From contig NZ_AQXG01000005.1 in NCBI RefSeq assembly GCF_000375425.1, positions 62,001 to 126,000 on the forward strand: DNA of 64,000 bases. The letters are read 5' to 3'. A program made the position numbers and the translations under genes. A model generated the notes under the pieces. The model was not told where the DNA came from and made no database searches. It saw only the letters and a list, made by a program, of their open reading frames with translations. Source of the stretch: Gracilimonas tropica DSM 19535 (GTDB lineage Bacteria > Bacteroidota > Rhodothermia > Balneolales > Balneolaceae). Positions 9,347-19,457 of this stretch are shown here, piece after piece; positions within the stretch are counted from its first letter, which is position 1, and every line of letters starts with the position of its first letter.

Positions 9347-9901
9347 ATGAAAGGTACGATCGAATTTTTGAAATCTTTTGCAACCGATAAAGATGTTGCA
9401 TCCATCACTCCCTCTTCAAAATATTGCGTTCGTAAATTATGTGAACATATTGATTTCGCCACGACCGATGTGATCGTTGAGTATGGCGGTGGAACCGGAG
9501 TTTTTACCAAGCATTTCCTAAAAAAAATGCGCCCAGATGCCCGACTTTTCGTCTTCGAAACCAATGATAATTTTGCTGACCTGTTGAACCGGATCAATGA
9601 CCATCGAATCACAGTATTTCATGAATCCGTGGAGGATATCTTAGACCTCTTGCCGGAAGATGTCATTACAAATGTAGATCACGTTGTCTCCGGGATCCCC
9701 TTCTCTTTTTTCGATTGGGATATGAAGATCGATATCCTTACCAAAACCAGGAAAGTGCTTCGGCATAACGGCTCCTTTCTCGCTTATCAAACTTCGGGAC
9801 ACTTAAAAGAACCGCTGACAGAAACTTTCGGAAATTTCACCACGGAATTCTGCTGGAAGAATATCCCGCCCTATTTTATTTATGAGGCGGTGAATACCTG
9901 A
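9347..9901 (+). CDS. Class I SAM methyltransferase, PmtA/KsgA-like
   Basis: A 184-residue Rossmann-type methyltransferase. The SAM-binding motif I is VEYGGGTGVFTKHFL (about 45-60). An acidic motif II follows (LFVFETNDNFADLL) and then a post-motif region with HVVSGIPFSFF. The sequence resembles the small group annotated as phospholipid N-methyltransferase or rRNA adenine dimethylase-like proteins, and the NIPF-like loop (SGIPFSF) supports that group. Whether the acceptor is phosphatidylethanolamine or an RNA base cannot be told from sequence. It lies 8 bases after uvrB and probably shares its transcript. Confidence 0.75.
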   Translation: MKGTIEFLKSFATDKDVASITPSSKYCVRKLCEHIDFATTDVIVEYGGGTGVFTKHFLKKMRPDARLFVFETNDNFADLLNRINDHRITVFHESVEDILDLLPEDVITNVDHVVSGIPFSFFDWDMKIDILTKTRKVLRHNGSFLAYQTSGHLKEPLTETFGNFTTEFCWKNIPPYFIYEAVNT

Positions 9902-9948
9902 TACAATTTCACTTATTCTATGATAACCTCTCCATCACTCTTTTCTTT

Positions 9949-10169
9949 GGTCGGACGAGTTCTTGCCTGGAGAAGAGATTTCCACTCCACCAAAATCTCG
10001 AAGGGATGACCGAGTGTAGCCATGTGGTTTCAACCCATGGCCTAATTGACGATAAAGTTTTGAGTCTCGTAGAGACGGCCCGACTCCTCGTTGACCATAG
10101 ATTGCAGCCGCAAGCAACACCCCACGAAATTCAAAAAAGGAACAGCTTTTTTGAATTAATCTCCCCTCC
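9949..10169. repeat. Dispersed repeat A, copy 1
   Basis: About 221 bases closely matching 11290-11514. It fills most of the 350-base gap between the methyltransferase and yebC, and no gene is seen in this gap. Three hairpins are shared with the second copy: gccatg...catggc (10019-10041), gtctc-gta-gagac (10064-10076) and a perfect 12-pair aattcaaaaaag...cttttttgaatt (10128-10157). The last could also terminate yebC transcription. Short reading frames here are by-products of the repeat. Confidence 0.8.
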
Positions 10170-10251
10170 AGGGGAGACTTTCCGCAATCGGTCTTTTCCT
10201 ATTTCTCTGAAGCGTATGGATTTTGGACGAGGGCTTGGTTGTTTTACCCTC

Positions 10252-10974
10252 TCAGGCCAGGTTATGGAACACTCTTTGAACATCTTCGTCCTGTTCCAGT
10301 TTATCGATCAGGGTCAGTACCTCTTCGGCTTCTTCATCATTCAACGAAACCGTAGAAAGTGGAATCCAGTCCGTTTCTGCGCTTAGCGGCTCAATGCCCA
10401 TTTCTTCCAGGGCTTGCTGCATATTGCCAAATTCCTGGAACTCACAGCGGATCACCAATAACCGCTCGCCCTCTTCACTTTCAGACTCTCCCATTTCCGT
10501 GAGGCCAAAATCGATGAGTTGCAGCTCTAGTTCTTCCTCATCAAAATCACCGGGTTTTATTTTAAATGAACCCACTTTATTAAACTGAAAGGCCACACTT
10601 CCGGCATTCCCCAAATTACCTCCATTCTTGGTGAAAATAGGGCGCACATTTCCAACCGTTCGGGTGGTGTTATCTGTAGCTGATTCCACCAAAACAGCAA
10701 CTCCGTGGGGAGCATATCCCTCGTACAAAACCTCGTCATAGTGCGTCGCATCTTTACCCATCGCCCGTTTAATGGTGCGATCGATATTATCTTTGGGCAT
10801 ATTCACGCCCCGCCCGTTTTGAATAGCACGGCGTAAGGCCGGATTCGTTTCCGGATCAGGACCGCCCGCTTTTACCGCTATTACAATTTCTTTCCCCACG
10901 CGCGAAAATTGCTTGGCCATTCGGTCCCAACGAGCAAATTTAGCGGCTTTCCTGACTTCAAAAATTCTACCCAT
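10252..10974 (-). CDS. yebC: YebC/PmpR-family regulator
   Basis: The product has 240 residues, normal for the family. The conserved N-terminus is present ([30 protein letters not shown]), as are the signature stretches [30 protein letters not shown] and [14 protein letters not shown]. Members have been described as DNA-binding regulators. The mitochondrial homologue TACO1, and more recently YebC itself, act as translation factors that help ribosomes on proline-rich stretches. The gene is flanked on both sides by copies of dispersed repeat A and has no obvious operon partner. Confidence 0.95.
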   Translation of the reverse strand: MGRIFEVRKAAKFARWDRMAKQFSRVGKEIVIAVKAGGPDPETNPALRRAIQNGRGVNMPKDNIDRTIKRAMGKDATHYDEVLYEGYAPHGVAVLVESATDNTTRTVGNVRPIFTKNGGNLGNAGSVAFQFNKVGSFKIKPGDFDEEELELQLIDFGLTEMGESESEEGERLLVIRCEFQEFGNMQQALEEMGIEPLSAETDWIPLSTVSLNDEEAEEVLTLIDKLEQDEDVQRVFHNLA

Positions 10975-11289
10975 ATCCTACTGTTTTAAGAGGTAACTAA
11001 GTTGATATGCAAAATACGAGGATATTTGCTCTGTTGGGAGTGAGGAATGATTTTTATTTCAGTTGATGGATATGACCCGGATATCTTCCGGCGATTGAAA
11101 ACAGGCCGGAACGACCGTTCCATCCATCACCCCGCTCTCGCCAATAGTACATTGAATCCCATGCAAAGTGAGCCAGGAGATGGATCTCACTGCTTTGCCC
11201 TTGCCATTCGTCGGACCACTTCTTGGTTGTTTACTTAAACTTAATGTTGATATTTCTCCGCCGAAGCAATCTACTCTGCCCTTTTCAGT
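10975..11289. other. Intergenic region without recognisable gene
   Basis: These 315 bases upstream of yebC carry no convincing coding frame. A tcggaccacttcttgg stretch near 11211 resembles the start of repeat A and may be a decayed fragment. The yebC promoter must lie at its left edge, but I cannot point to a clear motif. Confidence 0.4.
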
Positions 11290-11514
11290 GGTCGGACGAG
11301 TTCTTCCCTGGAGAAGAGATATCCACTCCACCAAATCCCGAAGGGATGGCTGAATAAAGCCACGCGGGTTCAATCCGTGGCATTATTAAGGTGATGATAC
11401 CGTTTAGAGTCTCGCAGAGACAATCCGATTCCTCGTTGACCATAAATTACTGCTGCAAGCAACACCCCACGAAATTCAAAAAAGGAACGGCTTTTTTAAA
11501 TTGATCTCCCCTCC
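11290..11514. repeat. Dispersed repeat A, copy 2
   Basis: About 225 bases matching 9949-10169 with scattered substitutions. The hairpins are kept: gccacg...cgtggc (11359-11381) and gtctc-gca-gagac (11409-11421), while the A/T-rich hairpin has one mismatch. In the first stem the fifth pair is T-A in copy 1 and C-G in copy 2, a compensatory change. It lies downstream of the small PID-CTERM-like gene, which is transcribed towards it. Confidence 0.8.
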
Positions 11515-11567
11515 CCGAAATTCGGGACGCCGGCACAAAGGGAGGCTATTCTCACCCCTTTCTTTTC

Positions 11568-11771
11568 CTATTCCTCAGGTGCGTCTTCCATCTTTTTACG
11601 GTCGCGAAGTTTTTTGAGGGCGTAGCCTCCACCGGCGGCGGCCAGCAGGCCAAGCCCGCCGTCAATCGGGGCCTGACTTGGAGCCGCCGGCAACCCCGGC
11701 TGGGCAAGGGCAATAGTAGTTGCGATTAGGATAATAGTAAGAGTCAGTATTATGAGTAAGAATGTTTTCAT
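11568..11771 (-). CDS. Small PID-CTERM-like sorting-signal protein
   Basis: A 67-residue protein made of an N-terminal signal/membrane helix (MKTFLLIILTLTIILIATTIALA), a Pro/Ala linker, and a C-terminal APIDGGLGLLAAAGGGYALKKLRDR. The C-terminal part has the form PID + short hydrophobic helix + basic cluster. That matches what is annotated in Bacteroidota as a PID-CTERM protein-sorting domain, thought to be handled by a dedicated sorting enzyme. A TTG seven codons upstream could also start it, but the ATG at 11771 is the natural choice. It follows the giant FG-GAP gene on the same strand after 42 bases. Confidence 0.65.
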   Translation of the reverse strand: MKTFLLIILTLTIILIATTIALAQPGLPAAPSQAPIDGGLGLLAAAGGGYALKKLRDRKKMEDAPEE

Positions 11772-11813
11772 GGTTCGGAAATGAGAATTCAAGATTTTGC
11801 AGAACGCTTTTAG

Positions 11814-14800
11814 CTATTTAATCAACGTCAGTTTTTTGGTGATGACCGTATTGCCGGCCTTTAGGCGGTAGATGTACATGCCGGAGGATAGTCGGTTCGC
11901 ATCAAGTTGCACGCTGTGGCGTCCGGCCGATTTGGCCTCGCGGTTTATAAGCGTGGCCACTTTACGTCCCAGCATATCGAATACCTCCAGGGTGACTTCC
12001 ACCGCTTCCGGCACTCCGTATTCGATCGTTGTGGTTGGGTTGAATGGGTTCGGATAATTTTGTTGGAGTTCTACCCTCGTTGGCAGTTCTGACAGCCGTT
12101 CGTTGGTGACCGCTTGGGCCGATGAGATAGTCAGCGTAAAGCGGGATGTTGAACCAGATTTTGCTTTCATCACTTTCGGGGAAAGTACTTTGTGAACAGG
12201 GTTCAGAATTTGCTCGGTCTTCCCTCCCTCACTCGCTACAACGCTCTGCGTAGTAGCGGACTTACCCGCTGAAAGCTGAAAGCTGACCGCTGACTGCTCT
12301 TTCAGATCAACCTCTTGCCCGGTTTCGTTATCTCTCAACATAAATTCCCAATCTTCCGGCAGCGCCTCGGCAGTCCACGAAAGCTCAATGGCTCCGCTTA
12401 CATCAGAACCATCCATATTTAGAGGAATAGAAACCTGGGCTTCCAGTTCTTCAGGCAAAGCGTTGATATCAAGGGCCGAACCGTCTTGCAGCTCAGTAAA
12501 CAGCGACAGGTATTCTTCATTGAGCGAAGCCAGTTTGTAGGCGTCCAAACGATCTTTCCCAACCGCAGATTCTTCCGAAAACATCACAACCGCATCACTG
12601 GCCAGCTGCCCATCACTGAGGGTGAATCTCAGTTCGGGGGTGGGGTTTTCTTTGCGGAAAATACCGCCCGCACTTCGAATCTCATCGCTAAAGCTGATGG
12701 AAGGATTAGTGGCATTCGCCTTCACCCAAAATCCCTGCCAGGGGGCGATGAGTCCTTCTGATGTTAATGTACCGGTGGTTCCGTTCCATGATTGGTATTC
12801 GCCGTCGTCAGCATTCCAGAGATAGAAAGAGGCATCGAGGTTGGCAGTGGTCCACCCCGAAGCGTCCCAGTCGATGGTGGCGCCGTAGGGATTTCCGAGC
12901 AGGTTCCAGCCGTCATTGGCTAAGGTTCCTGAATCGGTGAAAGTCAACGTTGGCAAAATTTCTCCTGCATTCTGACTTCTGTTTGAGAGAATCGTTTTTG
13001 GAAAGCCATCGGTGGTTCCATCAAAATTATCATCATCAAAAACGTACACCAGAAAACCTTGCCCCACTTCGGGTGTATCTGAAGCATCAGAGATTGCTGC
13101 AAAACTTTGTGTTGTTTCGTCCCATTCCAACACATTCGCTGTACCATCAGCATAATCAGCGCCGGCAAAACCCTGCGTCCATAAGGTGTCGAGAATCTCT
13201 CCATAATTAGCCCCTGTCACGGGAGAAGTCATCATCCGCCAGCCTTCGGTTCCACTAATTATGGCGCCATAGGGTCGGGTTTCTGTGCTAAAAGCCGCAT
13301 CCCCCTGCAACGTACCATTAAGGGTATTTGCGCTGAGATCGGAGGCTCCATTTCCGTTTTCCTCATCAAATGAATAATAGGCTACTATCCCGCTTTCAGT
13401 GCCTGTCAGGTGTTCATATAGATAAGTCTGAATTTCTTCTTCGGTACGAACATTATTCCAGATCCGTACTTCGTCAATCCATCCATTAAAAGATTCGATA
13501 TCGGATTCAGTGTTCCCAATATATAAGTCATTAGCGGATGCCTGAGCTGATCCTAATGTTGTTGATATTTCCCCCACATTTTCTCCATTCACATAAAACG
13601 TCACCGTATTTGAGGCATCTATTGTCGCGGCAATGTGTGTCCACAAACTGTCTTTTATAGAATGGGGCAGATTGTAGTCTTGTACTCCATAAGTTGTGAA
13701 GCGAAGCGTTGTAGTACTAACCCCCATTCCATAAGCTCCTGCTTTTGAAATCATGCGATGCATATTTCCAACTAGTGCTCTTGGGTGTATCCAACCTTCA
13801 ATAGTAAACCCGTTGATGAGATCTAAAGCATTATCATCTGGAATTCTTACCTGGTCTCCGGCTCCATCAAAAACAAGGCTACGGCCAGAGAAACTTACAG
13901 GAATGGTATTTTCATACCATGCAATTCTGTCATCATTCTGAGATGCAGATACTATATCAAGATCTCCATCCCCATCAATATCAGAAACCTGAACACTACT
14001 CACCAAATCAGATGAATTTGAGATCAATTTACTTGAGAATGATGGAGTAGCGGAGCCATCATTTTCCAACCAAAATATTTCACCGGCATTTGAATTTGCC
14101 CCTGCTATCAGATCAATCTCTCCATCGGCATTAAAATCTCCGGCGTTTACATCACCAACACGGTAAATACCAGAATTCAAAAGTCGCTCAGTAAAACTTG
14201 GATTAGCTAATCCATCATTTTCATACCAGTATATGTTATTGTTAAATAAATCTGAGGCATAAATATCTATATCTCCGTCATTATCTAAATCAGCAGAGCC
14301 TACAAACATAAGAGAACCCGTCGTTGACATACTATTCTCAGTAAAACTTGGATTAACTGAACCGTCATTCTCATACCAAAATAGCGTATTGGTTGATGAA
14401 GAGGCTGTAAGAATATCAAGGTCAGAATCGTTATCAATATCTGCTAAGAAAACATTTCTTGTTCCGGAATGTGAATTTATAGTTGTTTGTGTGAAGGTTG
14501 GGGTTGTACTACCATCATTATCAAACCAGTGTACTCTGCCATTGCTTACCACCACTACATCCAAATCCCCATCATTGTTTAAATCTCCCGTGGCTACAGC
14601 TCTAACATTCTGTATGCCAGTACCTATGTCATGTGATGTAAATGCGGGGTTTGTAGTTCCATTATTCTCGTACCAAACAACTTTTTCGCTACCCAAAAGG
14701 ATACTAACAACATCAATATGACCATCTGCATTAATATCACCTGCATCTACATCAGATGGTAGGCCACCATCCTCATAGCCAACCGTACTTTCTGAAAAAT

Positions 14801-15320
14801 TTTGACTCCCATCATTACTAAATAGAGACACTTTATTATCATTATTATTGGCTGACAATAAATCTATATCGCCATCGCCATTTATGTCTACAGGAAGTAT
14901 TTTTCTTGGGGAATCCGCAGTTGTTGTCACTATCTCATCACTCGAATTAGTTGCACCGAAACTTCCTCCCTGGGTAGTTATAGAAATTAATTGCAAAGCT
15001 GTGTCACTCGAACTATCGCTGGAGCGCTCAACATCAATCGAATAATTTCCGCCATCGGTGGTGGGTATATTTACTGTTAACTTATTTGAAGATTCTGAAA
15101 GTACCGTACCAGTTACGGAAGTTCCCCCTGCCACCGGACTGAATGTTACAGTGTTATTGCCAGGAGTTGAATCAAATCCTGTCCCATAAATAGTTATGGA
15201 AGAACCCGGGGTTCCATTTACCGGCTGTATTTTTGTAATTTTTAAATTTTGGGCTTGCACTTCTATCGCTGTGAAAGCAATTAAGCTCCAAAAAATGAAT
15301 AATATTCTAAGACTCATCAC
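11814..15320 (-). CDS. Giant secreted FG-GAP/LamG surface protein
   Basis: The product has 1168 residues. In order: a signal peptide (to about 23), an IPT/TIG Ig-like domain (about 27-112; ITKIQPVNGTPGSSITIYGTGF), a row of FG-GAP/VCBS-like units (about 130-470), each with the calcium-binding look of DINGDGDIDLLSA or DLNNDGDLDVV, a LamG-like lectin fold (about 475-660; GFTIEGWIHPRA ... IGNTESDIESFNGWIDEVRIWNN), beta-rich linker regions, and a type A sorting domain (about 1085-1168; QQNYPNPFNPTTTIEYGV ... LTLIK). It is probably exported by the type IX system and displayed on the surface as an adhesin or glycan-binding protein. The divergent hybrid regulator begins 123 bases away. Confidence 0.9.
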   Translation of the reverse strand: MMSLRILFIFWSLIAFTAIEVQAQNLKITKIQPVNGTPGSSITIYGTGFDSTPGNNTVTFSPVAGGTSVTGTVLSESSNKLTVNIPTTDGGNYSIDVERSSDSSSDTALQLISITTQGGSFGATNSSDEIVTTTADSPRKILPVDINGDGDIDLLSANNNDNKVSLFSNDGSQNFSESTVGYEDGGLPSDVDAGDINADGHIDVVSILLGSEKVVWYENNGTTNPAFTSHDIGTGIQNVRAVATGDLNNDGDLDVVVVSNGRVHWFDNDGSTTPTFTQTTINSHSGTRNVFLADIDNDSDLDILTASSSTNTLFWYENDGSVNPSFTENSMSTTGSLMFVGSADLDNDGDIDIYASDLFNNNIYWYENDGLANPSFTERLLNSGIYRVGDVNAGDFNADGEIDLIAGANSNAGEIFWLENDGSATPSFSSKLISNSSDLVSSVQVSDIDGDGDLDIVSASQNDDRIAWYENTIPVSFSGRSLVFDGAGDQVRIPDDNALDLINGFTIEGWIHPRALVGNMHRMISKAGAYGMGVSTTTLRFTTYGVQDYNLPHSIKDSLWTHIAATIDASNTVTFYVNGENVGEISTTLGSAQASANDLYIGNTESDIESFNGWIDEVRIWNNVRTEEEIQTYLYEHLTGTESGIVAYYSFDEENGNGASDLSANTLNGTLQGDAAFSTETRPYGAIISGTEGWRMMTSPVTGANYGEILDTLWTQGFAGADYADGTANVLEWDETTQSFAAISDASDTPEVGQGFLVYVFDDDNFDGTTDGFPKTILSNRSQNAGEILPTLTFTDSGTLANDGWNLLGNPYGATIDWDASGWTTANLDASFYLWNADDGEYQSWNGTTGTLTSEGLIAPWQGFWVKANATNPSISFSDEIRSAGGIFRKENPTPELRFTLSDGQLASDAVVMFSEESAVGKDRLDAYKLASLNEEYLSLFTELQDGSALDINALPEELEAQVSIPLNMDGSDVSGAIELSWTAEALPEDWEFMLRDNETGQEVDLKEQSAVSFQLSAGKSATTQSVVASEGGKTEQILNPVHKVLSPKVMKAKSGSTSRFTLTISSAQAVTNERLSELPTRVELQQNYPNPFNPTTTIEYGVPEAVEVTLEVFDMLGRKVATLINREAKSAGRHSVQLDANRLSSGMYIYRLKAGNTVITKKLTLIK

Positions 15321-15443
15321 ATAAATTATTTAGTGTTTCCTTTTGCTTCATTTATCGCCCTAAGTTTACCAAACCTTTCCTTGGATACTGTCTCAACATT
15401 CTTTAAAATCGTTGCAAACAATTTGTAAAAGAGGCTTCCTACT

Positions 15444-18400
15444 GTGTTAAATGTGTTTTTAGGATTTTTGATGCTGTTCCTGCAACTACCAGATTCAAGC
15501 AGTAGCCCCGGGGAGTTCATGGTTAAAACTTTTACGGTAGATGATGGCCTTCCGTCAAATACAATTGAGGATATTTATCAGGATGAGCTCGGTTACCTGT
15601 ATTTTGCTACCCTCAATGGATTGGCTCGTTATGACGGCTACAAGTTTACAATATATAATTCGGCGAATACGCCCGGTATCAGTACTAACAGACTCACTGG
15701 TTTTACGAACCGTACCGGAGAAGGAATCTGGATGCTCACTGAGCAATATCACCTGACTTGGATGAACAACGGAACCTTTACCACATTTGAGGATGTACTT
15801 ACCGTACTTACTGACAGAGACGGGGAGACTTGGGCCGGTACACCTACAGGCATAGCGCGTTACGATTCAGTGCTAAATGATTTTGTGAAGATCACTGACC
15901 TGCCAAAAGAAGTTCAGGTACCAACCCGCCAGCTTATTTCTCTGGAAAGAGGTCTTCTGATACGAAACGACTCTGGTATTTTTTTGGAAGAGGGTGGGAG
16001 TTTCCGAGGCTTGCTGCTTCACCCAGAATTCCCGATCGGCAATCAGGATTGGACAATTATGGAGCATCTCGATGATGACCGCGTACTCATTCATAGCTCA
16101 CTGGGGTTTTTTGTATTAGATCTTTCTTTAGAGGAAGTGTCTTTTGTACAGGAATTCAAATCAGAAAATTTTCTGGACATTTGGAACGCAGAACTTCAAA
16201 ATGATCAAATTATCATCTCTGCTAAGCAAGGGCTTTTTGAATTGGATACTGTTTCGTGGGAAATTAGAAGGCTTTCGGTTGATTCATACAATTATTCACA
16301 AGAGGCAGGAAAAGGAGGAAGAATACTCCATAAGGTTGGCCCCAAGTTGACCTTTAACGGAACAGCTTTGTACGATAATACCGATGTAAAAAATGCATTC
16401 TTAGACCGGGAAGTTTCTGTGTGGATTGCTACTCCAAGAGATGGACTCCATCAACTTAAAAGTGTTCCGATCATCAACATCAATACTGTGAATGGGCAGC
16501 CATTAGAGAATACCTATCCCATTATTCAGGATAACAGTGGGGACATTTGGGTAGGGAGTTTGATAAATGGTGTTTACCGATTTAATGACCGCGGGGTGGA
16601 TCACTGGAACTCCGAAAACAGTGCGCTTACCAGCAATCTGGCCAGATATTTATTCGAAGACACTGATGGAACCATCTACCTGGCGCTCTGGCAGGACGGC
16701 TTATGGAAGTTTACTGGAAATGATTGGGAACGAGAACGTTTTTTAACTTCCATCACTAATCGCGATACCAGGATCTTTGAAGCTATGCACCGCGATCATA
16801 ACAAGGTGCTGATTATAGGTAACAGAGAGACTTCAATTTTTAAAAAAGGTGACAATTTGATCACCTTCAGTGACTCGTTAGGAGTAGAATTTAAGGGCGT
16901 CAGGGTAATCCGTGAAACAAAACAGGGAACCATTTATATGGGAAGCATTGGAGATGGGCTGGGGATATTGCATCCAGATGGAAACTTCCACCACCTCACT
17001 TCCTCAGATGGCCTCTCAAGTGATTTTATCAGAGATATTCTTGTTCAATCCAAAGATACGATCTGGATAGCTACAGAAAACATGGGGCTTGATAGATTGG
17101 TCTTTTCGCCAGAATCGGAGAACCCGGATGTAGTATCTGTTCGCCAAAGAGATGGACTTATGGATAATGCCCTGCACCGCATCATCGAAGACAGGAAAGA
17201 ACGCTGGTGGATAAGTTCAAACCGTGGAGTGATGTGGATTAGCAAAAAAGACATCAACGCTTATGCAGATGGAGAGCTGGAATTTCTTCCGGTAAGGAAA
17301 TATGATGAGAAAAAGGGTATGCTTAACAGAGAGGCAAACGGTGGAGTGATGTCTGCGGGCATCCTGACATCTGATAACAAGATTTGGGTTCCCAATCAAA
17401 AGGGGGTAACAATCTTCGATCCAACAAAAGCGGGTCACATCAACTATTTTGAGGCAATTACCCCCGTTATTGAAACGATCGGCTCAGAGGACAGCTTGAT
17501 TTCTCTTTCCGGACAAGAGACGGTGAGACTACCCCATGGAAAACGCAATTTTTCTGTGAAATTTACAGCACCAAATTTTGAAAGCCCGGAAAGCATCCGG
17601 TTTCGTTACCAGTTAACCGGGATCAGTGACAGCTGGCAGACAGCAAATAGTTTGCGGGAAGCCTCATTCACAAATGTAACTTCCGGGGACCATGAATTCC
17701 GATTGCAGGTGCTCTTTCCCGATGGACAAACTTCGCTGGCCTCTGTTCAACTAACCGTACCACCCTTTTACTATGAGACCGCTTGGTTCAAAGTATTAAT
17801 AGCGCTGTCCATTATAGGTATCGGCGTGGCAAGCTTTAGAATTAGAATCCATAGCCTGAGAATGCGGGAAAAAGAGCTGCAGCGCCGGGTGAAAGAACAG
17901 ACTCTGCAACTTGAACAAGCTGCGGAAGAGAGGTCGCGCTTTTTTACCGGAATTACGCACGAGCTGAAAACACCTTTGTCTTTGATTTTAGGCCCTCTGG
18001 ATGAATTTATAGCACAAAATGGTTCCAAATCAAAAAAACAGTTTCAGCATTACCTGCACATAATGCAACGCAATGGCTATAGGCTTAAAAACCTGGTAGA
18101 TCAGATCTTGGATGTTTCCAAACTCAACGCAGAAGCTATCAAACTGGATATTCACCCCTTTGACATAGAGGCATTAACCCGACAAATAGCCGGTCAGTTT
18201 CAGTCATTACTCCAGCAAAAATCAATTACTTTAGACATTCAGTCTGATAGGTTTACGGAGCCCATTTATGTAGACAAAGAAGCTTGGGAACGGATCATTA
18301 TCAACTTGCTATCCAACGCTATTAAATTCTTCTTAGAGGGCGGACATATTATCCTTAAAATAGAAAATCAGTTGAGCCGTATTCGTGTATCTGTCAAAGA

Positions 18401-19457
18401 CTTTGGGAAGGGCATCGCGGTGAGCGATCAGGAAAAAGTATTTGAGTACTTATACCAATCTGAAGGAGAAAAAGCGGCTGAAGGAACAGGCGTGGGTTTA
18501 TATTTAGTAAAGGGCTTAATCGAGCGGATGGGAGGCTCCATAGAGCTTCGGTCAGAGGAAAAAAGAGGAGCTGAGTTTATTCTGACGCTGAAGAAAGGTT
18601 CAGAACATTTTATGAAAGAAGATCACCTTTCGCATGAACCTGTCAAAATAGATAAGATCAAGCCTCCCTCTCATAGAATTTATACAACTAAACCTGAAGG
18701 AGATAACAAGAAGTCCTCTATTGGTGAAACGCCTACTAAGGTCTTAATTGTTGAAGATAACCCGGATTTCAGGGATTATCTTGCTTATGTTTTAGAAGGT
18801 GAATATTGTATTTATGTAGCAACTAATGGTGATGAGGGGCTCGCAATCATCGAAGAAGTCCAACCTGACTTGGTAATATCTGATGTAATGATGCCCGCAA
18901 TGGGAGGATTTGAGTTCGTATCTCAGCTTCGGGAAATCGAAGGATTTAAGCAGCTTCCGGTTATCTTTCTTTCTGCCAAAGATCAGGACGCAGATATTCA
19001 ACAAGGACTCTCTAACGGTGCCGATGTCTACCTCACTAAACCGATCCGCTCTTCAACACTTATTGCACAAATTAATGCTGTATTGCGCCGGGAAGAAGTA
19101 CTCAGAAGAACAAACCCATTCCAAAAATCATCTGAGCCCAATGAGCCAGAGCTGGTTTCAAACCTCAGAGAAATTATTTACCGCCAAGTAGGTAATCCAC
19201 ACTTAAATGTAGATTTGATTGCCGAAAAATTGTATATGAGCCGAGCTACACTATATCGCTCCTGGAAGCCGGTTAGTGACCTTTCTGTAAGTGATTTTAT
19301 TAAGAAGATTCGTTTAGAGGAAGCTGCCGTTCTCATTAAGGAAAAAGATTTTTCCATCCAAGACGCTGCCTATGCTGTAGGTTTTACAGATCCTAATTAC
19401 TTCTCCACCAGCTTCAAAAAGCACTTTGGTGTTCCGCCTTCGCAAATCAGTCAATAA
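15444..19457 (+). CDS. Hybrid two-component sensor/AraC-type regulator
   Basis: A 1337-residue one-protein phosphorelay. An N-terminal hydrophobic segment is followed by a periplasmic beta-propeller of Reg_prop repeats (about 25-680; for example DGLPSNTIEDIYQDELGYLYFATLNGLARYDG), a Y_Y_Y domain (about 690-770), a membrane helix (about 775-800), HisKA with H839 in ITHELKTPLS, HATPase_c with the N box NLLSNAIKFF and GTGVGLYLVKG, a receiver with D1147 in ISDVMMPAMGG, and a C-terminal AraC-type helix-turn-helix (about 1240-1335). Proteins of this build usually sense glycans and control adjacent loci. Here the divergent neighbour is the FG-GAP/LamG protein. The 3' end overlaps the convergent DUF308-like gene by 11 bases. 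Confidence 0.95.
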   Translation: MLNVFLGFLMLFLQLPDSSSSPGEFMVKTFTVDDGLPSNTIEDIYQDELGYLYFATLNGLARYDGYKFTIYNSANTPGISTNRLTGFTNRTGEGIWMLTEQYHLTWMNNGTFTTFEDVLTVLTDRDGETWAGTPTGIARYDSVLNDFVKITDLPKEVQVPTRQLISLERGLLIRNDSGIFLEEGGSFRGLLLHPEFPIGNQDWTIMEHLDDDRVLIHSSLGFFVLDLSLEEVSFVQEFKSENFLDIWNAELQNDQIIISAKQGLFELDTVSWEIRRLSVDSYNYSQEAGKGGRILHKVGPKLTFNGTALYDNTDVKNAFLDREVSVWIATPRDGLHQLKSVPIININTVNGQPLENTYPIIQDNSGDIWVGSLINGVYRFNDRGVDHWNSENSALTSNLARYLFEDTDGTIYLALWQDGLWKFTGNDWERERFLTSITNRDTRIFEAMHRDHNKVLIIGNRETSIFKKGDNLITFSDSLGVEFKGVRVIRETKQGTIYMGSIGDGLGILHPDGNFHHLTSSDGLSSDFIRDILVQSKDTIWIATENMGLDRLVFSPESENPDVVSVRQRDGLMDNALHRIIEDRKERWWISSNRGVMWISKKDINAYADGELEFLPVRKYDEKKGMLNREANGGVMSAGILTSDNKIWVPNQKGVTIFDPTKAGHINYFEAITPVIETIGSEDSLISLSGQETVRLPHGKRNFSVKFTAPNFESPESIRFRYQLTGISDSWQTANSLREASFTNVTSGDHEFRLQVLFPDGQTSLASVQLTVPPFYYETAWFKVLIALSIIGIGVASFRIRIHSLRMREKELQRRVKEQTLQLEQAAEERSRFFTGITHELKTPLSLILGPLDEFIAQNGSKSKKQFQHYLHIMQRNGYRLKNLVDQILDVSKLNAEAIKLDIHPFDIEALTRQIAGQFQSLLQQKSITLDIQSDRFTEPIYVDKEAWERIIINLLSNAIKFFLEGGHIILKIENQLSRIRVSVKDFGKGIAVSDQEKVFEYLYQSEGEKAAEGTGVGLYLVKGLIERMGGSIELRSEEKRGAEFILTLKKGSEHFMKEDHLSHEPVKIDKIKPPSHRIYTTKPEGDNKKSSIGETPTKVLIVEDNPDFRDYLAYVLEGEYCIYVATNGDEGLAIIEEVQPDLVISDVMMPAMGGFEFVSQLREIEGFKQLPVIFLSAKDQDADIQQGLSNGADVYLTKPIRSSTLIAQINAVLRREEVLRRTNPFQKSSEPNEPELVSNLREIIYRQVGNPHLNVDLIAEKLYMSRATLYRSWKPVSDLSVSDFIKKIRLEEAAVLIKEKDFSIQDAAYAVGFTDPNYFSTSFKKHFGVPPSQISQ

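Noticed and set aside
9935..11373. Short frames around repeat A
   Set aside because: They are different readings of the two repeat copies with many substitutions that do not preserve protein; structure is preserved instead.
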